From positions 1-64,000 of the forward strand of contig CAZKBP010000030.1 of the NCBI GenBank assembly GCA_964551015.1: a DNA stretch of 64,000 nucleotides, written 5' to 3'. This document shows positions 1 to 7,022 of the stretch, one piece after another (position 1 is the first letter of the stretch; every line of letters begins with the position of its first letter). The DNA is from CAZKBP01 sp964551015. GTDB taxonomy: Bacteria > Bacteroidota > Bacteroidia > Cytophagales > Microscillaceae. The translations under genes and the position numbers were made by a program. The notes under the pieces were generated by a model. That model had not been told where the DNA came from and searched no databases. It was given only the letters and a program-made list of their open reading frames with translations.

Positions 1-183
1 GTCATCATCGTCATCGTCATCATCGTCATCGTCTCCACCGTCGGGAATAGAGTCAGTGGGGTTGGGATCATCCATAGGGTCTACCATTTCGTCATCATCA
101 CAGGCACTTAATATTAAGCCAAAAGAAAGGATGATAACCCAGAAAGACCAAAATCTCCACCAAGGTTGAGCATTTAATTTCAT
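1..183 (-). CDS. Asp-rich lipoprotein, N-terminal fragment
   Basis: Reading leftward from an ATG at 183, the frame stays open to the window edge (61 codons). The N-terminus is a hydrophobic signal with a lipobox ending LSAC, so the protein is probably lipidated and placed in the envelope. After the Cys comes an acidic stretch ending in at least eleven consecutive Asp codons, made of alternating GAT and GAC. Such polyAsp linkers are common just after the lipidated Cys in Bacteroidota surface lipoproteins. The functional domain lies outside the window, so no role can be given. Confidence 0.7.
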   Translation of the reverse strand, partial: MKLNAQPWWRFWSFWVIILSFGLILSACDDDEMVDPMDDPNPTDSIPDGGDDDDDDDDDDD

Positions 184-419
184 AAAAAACAATTTAAGAT
201 TGGTTTATAATTTTACTCTATTAGTCGAACGATGGAAAAAAAACAGCAGTCTATACCAAGTCTTGGTAAAAGTCAAGCAGGATTACAATGTAAGCCTTAG
301 GGTGAAATTGCTGAATTTTCTCGGAGTCCGATCAACCAAATTCAGAAAAGAGAGTTTATCCCTTTGTAATTGCCTAATTTTTTCAAATCTTCGTAGCAGA
401 TAGCAAAACTAAGAAAAAG

Positions 420-1805
420 ATGCAGAAAACCGTAGTGATTGACGTGGTCGGACTAACCCCCGGACTGGTGGGAGAACATACTCCCTTCTTGAGTAAATGG
501 TCAGCAGAAGCCAAAGTAAGTGCGATTAAGCCCGTTCTACCCGCTGTTACTTGCACAGCTCAGTATACTTACCTGACGGGCAAATGGCCCAGCGAACACG
601 GCATCGTGGCAAATGGCTGGTATTTTCGAGACGAGTGTGAAGTCAAGCTGTGGCGACAGTCCAATCACTTGGTGCAAGCGCCCAAAATCTGGGAAAAGGC
701 GCGTGAAATCGACCCCAAATTCACTTGCGCCAATATGTTTTGGTGGTACAATATGTACTCGAGTGTGGACTACAGCGTCACGCCCCGCCCCAATTACTTG
801 GCTGACGGTCGCAAAATTCCTGATTGTTATTCGTATCCGGCTGATTTGCGAGACAAAATACAAGCCGAATTGGGCACTTTTCCCCTTTTTAACTTCTGGG
901 GCCCCAATACCTCCATCAAATGTAGCCAATGGATCGCCGATGCTTCTATCATGACGGACAAGCTTTACGACCCCACCCTGACCTTGATTTATTTACCGCA
1001 TTTGGATTATAATTTTCAGAGACACGGCAAAGATCATCCCTCTACCCTCAAAGATTTACAAGAAATTGATGCCGTGGTCAAAGATTTGGTAGAATATTAC
1101 GAGAAACAAGGCGCACAAGTCATTATTCTCTCCGAATACGGCATTACCAATGTCAAAAATCCCATTCATATCAATCGAGTATTGCGTAAGCGTGATTTTA
1201 TCGCCATCCGCCACGAGCAAACTTGGGAACTCCTCGACGCGGGAGCTAGCCGGGCCTTTGCCATGGCCGATCATCAGATTGCACATATTTATGTGAAAGA
1301 CCCCAAAGATATTCCCGAAGTCAAAGCCATTGTAGAAAGCATCGAAGGCGTAGAAATGGTACTCGACCAAGCGGGCAAAGCCAAGTATCATATCGATCAT
1401 CCGCGTGCAGGTGAGTTGGTAGCCGTGGCCGATAAAGACTCTTGGTTTACTTATTATTTTTGGTTGGATGATAAATTAGCTCCTGACTACGCCCGAATGG
1501 TGGACATTCACAAAAAGCCTGGCTACGATCCCGTGGAGATGTTTGTCGATCCCAAGATCAGCTTCCCCATGCTCAAGGTAGGTAGTAAGTTAATGAAGAA
1601 AAAGCTCGGCTTCCGCATGACCATGAACGTGATTCCGCTCGATGCAACCCTCGTGGGCGGCTCCCACGGACGCTTGACCGAAGAACGAGCAGACCAAGCT
1701 ATCTTTATGACCAAACAAAAAGACTTGGTGCAAGAAGATTCACTGGAACCAACTGCTATCTTCGACCTAATTCTCAACCACTTACAAATCAAAGAGGAAG
1801 CATAA
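420..1805 (+). CDS. alkaline phosphatase superfamily / type I phosphodiesterase-nucleotide pyrophosphatase protein
   Basis: A 461-residue protein without an evident signal peptide, so probably cytoplasmic. It has the metal-site layout of the nucleotide pyrophosphatase/phosphodiesterase branch: an N-terminal Asp (VIDVVG, D8), a predicted Thr nucleophile at T44 in PAVTCT followed by YTYLTGKWPSEHG, then LPHLDYNFQRHG near the middle and GGSHGR near the C-terminus. The usual second Asp-His pair is atypical (LSEYG where SDHG would be expected). Members hydrolyse phosphodiester or phosphomonoester bonds; the substrate here is unknown. A related enzyme occurs in ebo-type prenyl-compound clusters, but no other ebo gene is visible. 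The next gene lies 80 bases downstream on the same strand. Confidence 0.8.
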   Translation: MQKTVVIDVVGLTPGLVGEHTPFLSKWSAEAKVSAIKPVLPAVTCTAQYTYLTGKWPSEHGIVANGWYFRDECEVKLWRQSNHLVQAPKIWEKAREIDPKFTCANMFWWYNMYSSVDYSVTPRPNYLADGRKIPDCYSYPADLRDKIQAELGTFPLFNFWGPNTSIKCSQWIADASIMTDKLYDPTLTLIYLPHLDYNFQRHGKDHPSTLKDLQEIDAVVKDLVEYYEKQGAQVIILSEYGITNVKNPIHINRVLRKRDFIAIRHEQTWELLDAGASRAFAMADHQIAHIYVKDPKDIPEVKAIVESIEGVEMVLDQAGKAKYHIDHPRAGELVAVADKDSWFTYYFWLDDKLAPDYARMVDIHKKPGYDPVEMFVDPKISFPMLKVGSKLMKKKLGFRMTMNVIPLDATLVGGSHGRLTEERADQAIFMTKQKDLVQEDSLEPTAIFDLILNHLQIKEEA

Positions 1806-1885
1806 TTGTTCGTATATTATTTCGTTAAAAAATATCTTAGATAAAACTAATAATCTAAAACCTGCAATCCATAACCCTAAACCTC

Positions 1886-2302
1886 ATGCAAAATCGTCGT
1901 TCTTTTCTACAAAAATGCTTCGTGGCTCTGGCTTCCACGGGTTTGTTTTCTTTCTTAGCTCCTGATCTTCAGGCCAAAACACCCAAAAAAGAGGGAGTAT
2001 TTAGCCATCAGGTATTTTTCTGGCTGAAAGAGCCGGATAATGCTGAGGTACGCCAAGCGTTTGAAAAAGGGATGAAAACTTTTTTCCAAAAATGTGATTG
2101 CATGCGCTCGCATTTCACGGGAGTACCCGCCCACACACCGCGCGATGTGGTAGACAATAGCTACACTTACAGCATTGTGGTCACTTTTGATAGCCGAGAG
2201 GCGCACGATCAATATCAAGCACATCCTGCGCACCAAGAGTTTTTGGAGAAATACGCAAGCTACTGGACGAAGGTACAAGTTTACGATGCGATTGCGATTT
2301 AA
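1886..2302 (+). CDS. Tat-exported Dabb (stress-responsive alpha/beta barrel) domain protein
   Basis: 138 residues. The N-terminus NRRSFLQK followed by a hydrophobic stretch is a twin-arginine-type signal, so the protein should be exported folded. The mature part begins with an H-Q-V-F-F-W-L-K segment and contains SYTYSIVVTFDSREAHDQYQAHPAH, which fits the small ferredoxin-like Dabb fold. Dabb proteins are dimeric barrels, and most have no assigned chemistry. It lies 80 bases after the phosphodiesterase-like gene, perhaps co-transcribed. An exported Dabb protein with a Tat signal recurs in Bacteroidota; its substrate is unknown. Confidence 0.75.
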   Translation: MQNRRSFLQKCFVALASTGLFSFLAPDLQAKTPKKEGVFSHQVFFWLKEPDNAEVRQAFEKGMKTFFQKCDCMRSHFTGVPAHTPRDVVDNSYTYSIVVTFDSREAHDQYQAHPAHQEFLEKYASYWTKVQVYDAIAI

Positions 2303-2539
2303 GCCTCGCCTCTTCACTAAAAAACGACTTGGTCCAAAGATGAGTCCATTTCAAAAATTCCTGACCAAAAATTCCGTCGGGGGTTTTCTCCATCTTACAG
2401 CCTTTCTCTCTGGCAAGTCAGCCCTCAATCCTTTAGGTTATCGCTTGAATCACGGGATTGCGCAAGTCAATGTAGATAGTTCGTTTGTTTTTTTGTTAAA
2501 AATAATATCTTTACCAATACTGTATCAAATATAAATCTT

Positions 2540-2914
2540 ATGAAAATTTTATCTTACGTCGCTTTATTTATATTTATCCTATCTTTTACGGCCTGTGGCT
2601 TAGAAAATGCGCCCCAACAAATCCGGAAAGATTTAGATGAAAAAAACGCGCAATTGGGAGAAAAGGAGGACGAAAATGAAATAGAAATTGACCCACAAAC
2701 CCTCTCTGATGCGATCAAAAATGATATTCAAAATCGCTACGCTGGAGCTCAATTGCTAGAAGCCGACGAAATCACTCGGCCCGACGGCTCACTAACTTAC
2801 GATGTAGAAATCCAGCACCAGGGTCAAATCACCGAATTGATGTACGATGCTCAGGCCAATTTCTTAGGCTTGGAAGTAGAAGATGAAGAGGAAGAGGAAG
2901 ACGAAAACAATTAG
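2540..2914 (+). CDS. PepSY-like acidic lipoprotein
   Basis: 124 residues. A hydrophobic signal ends with the lipobox SFTAC, so the mature protein should be anchored by a lipidated Cys. The centre (about residues 50-105) has the pattern of a PepSY-like beta-lactamase-inhibitor fold domain: an I-x-x-R-Y helix start, then a YDVEIQ strand and a second strand ending in FLGLE. The C-terminus is almost entirely Glu and Asp. Its stop codon overlaps the stop of the convergent phosphatase-like gene by four bases. Function unknown; the domain call rests on pattern only. Confidence 0.65.
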   Translation: MKILSYVALFIFILSFTACGLENAPQQIRKDLDEKNAQLGEKEDENEIEIDPQTLSDAIKNDIQNRYAGAQLLEADEITRPDGSLTYDVEIQHQGQITELMYDAQANFLGLEVEDEEEEEDENN

Positions 2915-3243
2915 GTTTGAATATTCTTAAAGATTGCCTCAAATCGCTCCCGAATCAACTCGATCAAGGCAGGATCCATCAGGTTATATTCATCGGGAAT
3001 ATGCAGGCAAAAGATTGGTTTTTGTCGTGCAAGCTCTGGGAAACGCGTTTGGAGTTTTAATTTGTGCCCGGGTTCCATCACGAATATGTAATCTGCCCAT
3101 TCCAGATGCTCCTTGGCTACTCTCTTTTCGGGAAAGGTATCTGTACCTTTGGATTGGACAGTAAATCGCTCATCGTGGGCATAGATTTTCTCGGCAGTCA
3201 GGCTACGAAGTTCGTTAGCCGTGCAGATGAAGAGCATGTTCAT
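2911..3243 (-). CDS. low-molecular-weight protein tyrosine phosphatase-like protein
   Basis: 110 residues, clearly shorter than classical LMW-PTPs (about 150). The phosphate-binding loop is intact: C7-T-A-N-E-L-R13-S14 fits CxxNxxRS. The C-terminal MDPALIEL resembles the general-acid region. It belongs to a compact bacterial subfamily annotated as LMW-PTP family without experimental substrates. It is convergent with the PepSY-like lipoprotein gene, stops overlapping by four bases. The reaction would be dephosphorylation of phosphotyrosine or a small phosphate ester; activity is inferred from the P-loop only. Confidence 0.75.
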   Translation of the reverse strand: MNMLFICTANELRSLTAEKIYAHDERFTVQSKGTDTFPEKRVAKEHLEWADYIFVMEPGHKLKLQTRFPELARQKPIFCLHIPDEYNLMDPALIELIRERFEAIFKNIQT

Positions 3244-3455
3244 ATTGTTCTTGTTTTGAAATAAATATAGGAATTCCTATCGAGAACTATGTCAAAACCC
3301 TCCACAAAACTGATAAAATTGCTTTGGTAGAATTGCAAGGGGCGCATGTTTTAAAAGGTAAGGGAAAATTAAGTTGATAAACTGCTCGAATTCCCGAACC
3401 TTTCTACCCTTCTCCCCGTAAACTATAAAAAGTACAATAAATTTACACCTAGATA

Positions 3456-3487
3456 TTTGGAAATAAAGAATTGATTTTGCACCTTTG
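3456..3487 (+). promoter_or_regulatory. Bacteroidota-type promoter for the leader/tRNA transcript
   Basis: TTTG at 3456-3459, a 20-base spacer, then CACCTTTG at 3480-3487. This matches the primary sigma factor consensus of Bacteroidota (TTTG-N19-21-TANNTTTG) except for the first base of TA. The expected start point falls at or beside the leader ATG at 3492, suggesting a leaderless or nearly leaderless transcript. Confidence 0.6.
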
Positions 3488-3491
3488 TGAT

Positions 3492-3584
3492 ATGAAAGCG
3501 ATACAATTAAATACACGTCAAACCCGATTTTCGTCCTTTAGTTACTTTTATTCTAGAAGTAATCAGGGGCTGGTTTGTACCTAG
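3492..3584 (+). CDS. 30-residue leader peptide rich in Phe, Tyr and Ser
   Basis: ATG at 3492, TAG at 3582-3584. Residues 13-23 run F-S-S-F-S-Y-F-Y-S-R-S: three Phe, two Tyr and five Ser codons in eleven. The ORF sits directly behind a promoter and directly ahead of an attenuator hairpin, the layout of a classical ribosome-stalling leader. The final codons (3560-3570) form the strand that can pair with the terminator's 5' arm. No amino-acid biosynthetic gene follows; the next genes are tRNA-Tyr, tRNA-Phe and two tRNA-Ser, the same specificities as the codon run. Similar aromatic-rich leaders precede phenylalanine or aromatic operons in this phylum, so a relict of such an operon is the alternative. 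Confidence 0.65.
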   Translation: MKAIQLNTRQTRFSSFSYFYSRSNQGLVCT

Positions 3585-3639
3585 TGTATTCACCATAAAC
3601 TTTAAAAAAAGCCTCTGATTAGTTTCAGAGGCTTTTTTT
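3523..3639 (+). promoter_or_regulatory. transcription attenuator with alternative pairings
   Basis: Three segments are visible. Segment 1 (CCCGATT, 3523-3529, overlapping Phe codon 13) can pair with segment 2 (3561-3568) around a bulged A. Segment 2 (TAATCAGGGGC, 3560-3570) can instead pair over 11 bp, with one G-U, with segment 3 (GCCTCTGATTA, 3611-3621). Segment 3 is the 5' arm of the terminator. A ribosome stalled at the first Phe/Ser codons would cover segment 1, free segment 2 and prevent termination. A ribosome that reaches the stop codon would cover segment 2 and allow the terminator. The pairings are read by eye; no folding energy was calculated. Confidence 0.65.
3604..3639 (+). terminator. 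intrinsic terminator of the attenuator
   Basis: Stem GCCTCTGA (3611-3618) with TCAGAGGC (3625-3632), loop of six bases, followed by a run of seven T. Upstream A residues extend the stem into the T run. It ends the leader transcript 187 bases before tRNA-Tyr. Confidence 0.85.
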
Positions 3640-3711
3640 ATGCCTGAGGTAGTCCATCAGCCCAGAGAACTGTTTTCTGTTTAGCAGATCTCAATCGAGC
3701 AAACTGCTTCA

Positions 3712-3783
3712 CTCCTGCCCTTCACAAAATAGGATTTGTGAGATAAAATCAGTACAAAAATTCGTCAGGATTTTTGGCAGGAG
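3712..3783 (+). ncRNA. candidate three-way-junction RNA structure in the tRNA operon leader
   Basis: A closing stem CTCCTGCC (3712-3719) with GGCAGGAG (3776-3783) encloses two hairpins: TCACAAA/TTTGTGA (3722-3728 with 3735-3741) and AAAATC/GATTTT (3745-3750 with 3769-3774). The element lies between the attenuator and tRNA-Tyr. It has no ORF and no recognisable T-box or riboswitch signature. It might be a processing structure or a second regulatory element. Pairings were found by eye. Confidence 0.35.
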
Positions 3784-3826
3784 GGCTATGTCTGCAAAAG
3801 AGCACTCTTAGAAAAGTACAATTATT

Positions 3827-3910
3827 GGAAGCACGCCGGAGTTGGAGAGTCGGACCTGACTGTAGATCAGGTGCCTTCGGGCTGAGTAGGTTCGAATCCT
3901 ACTGCTTCCA
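3827..3910 (+). tRNA. tRNA-Tyr (GTA)
   Basis: Acceptor GGAAGCA pairs fully with TGCTTCC, discriminator A3910, CCA not encoded. The anticodon stem CCTGA/TCAGG closes a loop with anticodon GTA at 3862-3864. The long variable arm (class II) is expected for bacterial tRNA-Tyr. It is the first tRNA after the leader-peptide attenuator. Confidence 0.95.
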
Positions 3911-3988
3911 CTTATTGAGTTGCAGGTTGCGAGTCAGCCATTACAGATGAGTAGCTGGCATTTGTAAATCTACACCTGTACTCCATAT

Positions 3989-4060
3989 GCGAGGGTAGCT
4001 CAGTGGGAAGAGCGCTGCGTTGAAGCCGCAGAGAGGGTGGTTCGAATCCACCCCGTCGCA
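3989..4060 (+). tRNA. tRNA-Phe (GAA)
   Basis: The anticodon stem CTGCG/CGCAG closes a seven-base loop with anticodon GAA at 4022-4024, followed by G37 rather than the common A37. The T arm GGTGG-TTCGAAT-CCACC is perfect. The acceptor GCGAGGG/CCGTCGC contains a G5-G68 mismatch, and the variable loop is four bases. Discriminator A4060, no encoded CCA. The mismatch suggests editing, tolerance or a diverged copy; other tRNA-Phe genes may exist elsewhere. Confidence 0.85.
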
Positions 4061-4068
4061 CTTATTTG

Positions 4069-4163
4069 AGAGGAGTAAGCCAAGAGCTTGCTGGGTAATG
4101 GCCGCGGTTTTGAAAACCGTCAGTCCTTCACAGGGCGTGTGGGTTCGAATCCCACCTCCTCTA
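4069..4163 (+). tRNA. tRNA-Ser (TGA)
   Basis: Acceptor AGAGGAG pairs fully with CTCCTCT. The anticodon loop TTTGAAA carries TGA at 4111-4113, and a long variable arm marks a class II tRNA. It reads UCA and UCG, and possibly UCU if U34 is modified. CCA is not encoded. Third tRNA of the cluster. Confidence 0.93.
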
Positions 4164-4233
4164 CTCTACGAATAGATTACAGGTTTAGAATCATAAACCT
4201 TAGAGGGAAGAACCTACAACCTGTAAGCAAAAT

Positions 4234-4319
4234 AGAGAGTCAAGCCACGAGGCGGTGGTCGCTCCCTGCTAAGGAGATGGTTCCTTCCAAGGAATAAGGT
4301 TCGAGTCCTTGGCTCTCTG
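4234..4319 (+). tRNA. tRNA-Ser (GCT)
   Basis: Acceptor AGAGAGT pairs with GCTCTCT (one G-U). Anticodon GCT lies at 4268-4270, and a long variable arm is present. It reads AGC and AGU codons. The T stem has one T-G wobble, and position 27-43 is a G-A mismatch. Last tRNA of the cluster. The spacer before it contains an inverted TTACAGGTT/AACCTGTAA pair (4177-4185, 4218-4226). Confidence 0.92.
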
Positions 4320-4355
4320 CTTTTTTCAGTTTGATGGAAGCAAATCTTTACTCTT

Positions 4356-6527
4356 TTATTTTTTCCTCTTCCCGGGATGATAAGTCTCTTCCGCTCGTTT
4401 TTCTACATCTTCCCGGTAATAAGCTACCTCTTTGAATTGGGCATTGACATACATTTCCGCCTGATCAAAGAAATGAGGCGAATCTGGATCGTTGCTTTGC
4501 CCACCGGCTAATAGACTTTTTGCTCTGACTTTTTCCCCAAACTCAACGGCGGCCACGAAGCTATTGCCCCGGTAGCCATAGAGCTTCTTCGTGCCTTCAA
4601 AAGTACGAGAACCATAAGCCGCCAAGGCACCCCAACGTCCCGTGGTCAAGCCCACGGCTAGACTGGGTTTGCTATCATCAAATGAAGCATCCCTGGCACC
4701 GTCCAATCTCTGGAAGCGATTAATCTCGCCCCAAGGGGTATTCCAAGTACCAAAATCTTCGTTTAAGGTTTGCAAAGCTTGCTCAAAAAGTGTTAATCTT
4801 TCTTGAAGAGGAGCATCCGTGCCAAAGTAATTTAATTGCTCCATTCCCACCAAGTCGTTTGGAATTTGCCCTGCTTCCAGCACTTGCATTCCATAAAAAT
4901 GCGCTAAACTCATCGCCACGGAATTAGCCGAGACGTTCATATCCCAATCTCGAAGTGTATCCATGGCTGCTTTGGTTTCTGAGTCAGCCTGCTCGTAAGC
5001 TTCTAACAAGCCAGGTACTAGCTTCTCGAAGGCGGGCAAATAAGGATCATACGCCAATTCAATCAGTTCATCTATAGTGTATTTTTCTTTTCTTTTTAGT
5101 AAACGCTGAGCGTGTACGGCGCGGAAGTTTTCAGGAATACGCGACATGTAATCGGGATAAGCTTGTCGCTGGGGGCTGTACTCATCGGCGGCGGTAAAGG
5201 GCGTGGAATTACAGTTTTGCAACCAACCTGTTTCGGGGTTCAGCAAGGTGATACACTCTTCCACGGTATGCAAACCTTGCCAGTCGGTGGCTGGATTGCT
5301 ACCATCTACGGGTAAGACGTAATTAAAGCTAGTGTCCCGACGGGGAATAAAATTACCATGATAATAAGCAATATTTCCTTGCGCATCCGCGTAAACCGTG
5401 TTGTTGGAAGAATTGGTGCGGATGTTCATCATTTCGTGAAATTCCTTATAGCCATCTTTCTTGGTACGGGTATAAGATTGTTCTAAGGCTTTGACTGGTT
5501 CCCACATCATTGCCGTGGCTACCCACTGGCTATCCAGCATATGAGTAACGGGGCCATGGTGCGTGCGATAGAGCGTGAAGGTTTGTTCTTTTATCTCCTC
5601 TCCTTCCTTGTATTTGAGCGTAACTTTTTTCTCTTCCACCTTTCGCTTTTCCTCCCCGTACTGGTAAACGTAGCCATTCTCTTCTTCGGAAACTTTTTCT
5701 ACAAACTCATCAATTACATCCGAGTAAGTGGAAGTGTGCATCCAACCAGTTTTCTCGTTAAAGCCCTGATAAACAAAAAATTGCCCCCAGGTAACAGCAC
5801 CGTAGGCATTCAGTCCTTCTTCGCTCACACAGTGCACCTCTCCCCGAAAATAAAAGGAAGTATGCGGGTTGATAAGCAGCATGGCATTACCTGATTCCGT
5901 CATTTTTCCCGAAAGGGCAATCCCATTAGAGCCTTGGGGTTCGGCCAGCCCCTCTCCCGCTGGAACCTCCTCATCAGGAGAACTTGATTCCTGACTTTCA
6001 TAAAAATCTCTAATTCTTCGGACAGAAACGCGCTCAATATCGCCCCCGATCGAACCTTCACTAAAATACATAGGCATCCAAGGTTCAAAACGAGTCAGCA
6101 ATTGGGGCTTGACCTCGGGATGGGTATGCAGATAATAGTTGATGCCATCGGCGAAGGCTTGACAGAGTTTTTGGAGCCATTCGGGGCTATTTTCATAATT
6201 GGCTTTGGCTTCTTCTACGGTCATAAAGAGGCGAGCACGAACATCACTATAAAGCGCGTCTTTGCCTTCTACCTCGGCCAAGCGACCCGTGGCCCAAATA
6301 TAATTACGCTCCACGCGGAGGAAATCATCTTCACATTGCGCGTAGAGCAAGCCAAAAACCGCGTCAGCGTCGGTTTTGCCATAGATATGCGGCACGCCAT
6401 AGTCATCGCGGATGATGGTCGTATTTTGGGCGTGTTCTTGCCAGCGTTGCTCTTCTGGGCTAAGCTCTGGTGCGTTTTTGCAGGTTAGTAAGAGGCAAAG
6501 AAAGATTGGGGTATAAATCCATTTCAT
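4356..6527 (-). CDS. penicillin acylase family lipoprotein (Ntn hydrolase)
   Basis: 723 residues. The signal ends in the lipobox LLLTC, so the enzyme is predicted to be an envelope lipoprotein. The N-terminal part (about 35-185) resembles the acylase alpha chain, with DDYGVPHIYG and a FGLLYAQCEDDF segment. A spacer ends at G199-S200-N201, where autoproteolysis would expose Ser200 as the nucleophile of the beta chain; later motifs include the RTHHGPV and NNTVYADAQGNIAYYHGN regions. Family members hydrolyse amide bonds of penicillins, acyl-homoserine lactones, aculeacin or peptides; the substrate cannot be told from sequence. It is convergent with the tRNA cluster and stands alone. Confidence 0.85.
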   Translation of the reverse strand: MKWIYTPIFLCLLLTCKNAPELSPEEQRWQEHAQNTTIIRDDYGVPHIYGKTDADAVFGLLYAQCEDDFLRVERNYIWATGRLAEVEGKDALYSDVRARLFMTVEEAKANYENSPEWLQKLCQAFADGINYYLHTHPEVKPQLLTRFEPWMPMYFSEGSIGGDIERVSVRRIRDFYESQESSSPDEEVPAGEGLAEPQGSNGIALSGKMTESGNAMLLINPHTSFYFRGEVHCVSEEGLNAYGAVTWGQFFVYQGFNEKTGWMHTSTYSDVIDEFVEKVSEEENGYVYQYGEEKRKVEEKKVTLKYKEGEEIKEQTFTLYRTHHGPVTHMLDSQWVATAMMWEPVKALEQSYTRTKKDGYKEFHEMMNIRTNSSNNTVYADAQGNIAYYHGNFIPRRDTSFNYVLPVDGSNPATDWQGLHTVEECITLLNPETGWLQNCNSTPFTAADEYSPQRQAYPDYMSRIPENFRAVHAQRLLKRKEKYTIDELIELAYDPYLPAFEKLVPGLLEAYEQADSETKAAMDTLRDWDMNVSANSVAMSLAHFYGMQVLEAGQIPNDLVGMEQLNYFGTDAPLQERLTLFEQALQTLNEDFGTWNTPWGEINRFQRLDGARDASFDDSKPSLAVGLTTGRWGALAAYGSRTFEGTKKLYGYRGNSFVAAVEFGEKVRAKSLLAGGQSNDPDSPHFFDQAEMYVNAQFKEVAYYREDVEKRAEETYHPGKRKK

Positions 6528-6751
6528 AAGTCAATGTGCTTAATTTTGAAAAGTTGGGAATTTAGGGCATATTTTGGAAAATGGAGGATTTTTTTGGGGA
6601 AATTATATCCAGATGCACATACACGAGATCGCGGCGGCATCTTTTGCACCTCGTCCTAAAACTCTTTGGTACTGGACTCGAGCAACTAATAATTATTTTC
6701 AAAAAAACTGGATATCATGGAGAGATGGCTTGTCAGTTGGTCAGGTTTGGG

Positions 6752-6990
6752 TAATTTGAATGCGTTTTGGCAAAGCTGTACGTTAGGCAACTGAAGAGGT
6801 TCTAACTACAAGAATACAGAAAGTATGGAGGTGAGTTTATCTCTCCAATTCTCTCGAAAGCATTTCAGGTGAAGCCAACTTGAAGTAGAATGCTGGTTAT
6901 TGCTAATCGTAGCCCCAGAAGATGAGTTTAAATAGATGGAGTTCAGTCTGATGCAGGTAAGCCCAAACACTAGGTGTTTGGGCTTTGTTT
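6752..6990 (+). ncRNA. candidate structured non-coding RNA
   Basis: The 495 bases between two genes hold no convincing ORF. A weak promoter (TTG 6730-6732, 19-base spacer, TAATTTG 6752-6758) is followed by about 200 bases with several local stems, such as TGGAG/CTCCA near 6826-6846 and AGCATT/AATGCT near 6850-6885. A strong hairpin (AGCCCAAACAC / GTGTTTGGGCT, 6960-6984) with TTGTTT after it ends the stretch on the plus strand. I see no tmRNA, RNase P or SRP signature. Interpretation as a small RNA is an inference; the exact 5' end is unknown. Confidence 0.3.
6960..6990 (+). terminator. hairpin terminator
   Basis: Perfect 11-bp stem AGCCCAAACAC (6960-6970) with GTGTTTGGGCT (6974-6984), loop TAG, followed by TTGTTT. 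The T-rich side faces the plus strand, where no protein gene is seen upstream, hence the ncRNA candidate. It could also help end the minus-strand gene that stops at 7023. Confidence 0.6.
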
Positions 6991-7022
6991 CATGAAAAAT
7001 GAGTCATCATGCCACGGGAGAT

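Noticed and set aside
3292..3516. 74-codon minus-strand frame over the leader promoter
   Set aside because: It runs opposite to the promoter and leader, has no family resemblance and no sensible start; it is a by-product of AT-rich sequence.
3712..3783. T-box or aminoacyl-tRNA riboswitch before tRNA-Tyr
   Set aside because: No AGGGTGG-type T-box sequence or specifier loop is present; kept only as an unnamed three-way junction.
4088..4297. 69-codon frame across the tRNA-Ser genes
   Set aside because: It lies inside two tRNA genes and the spacer; tRNA folds explain the sequence.
6574..6759. 61-codon frame upstream of the candidate RNA
   Set aside because: No family, unusual composition for this genome and no promoter or conserved start.
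6752..6990. 6S RNA, tmRNA or RNase P RNA
   Set aside because: I could not find the long closing stem of 6S RNA or any of the conserved tmRNA or RNase P sequences.
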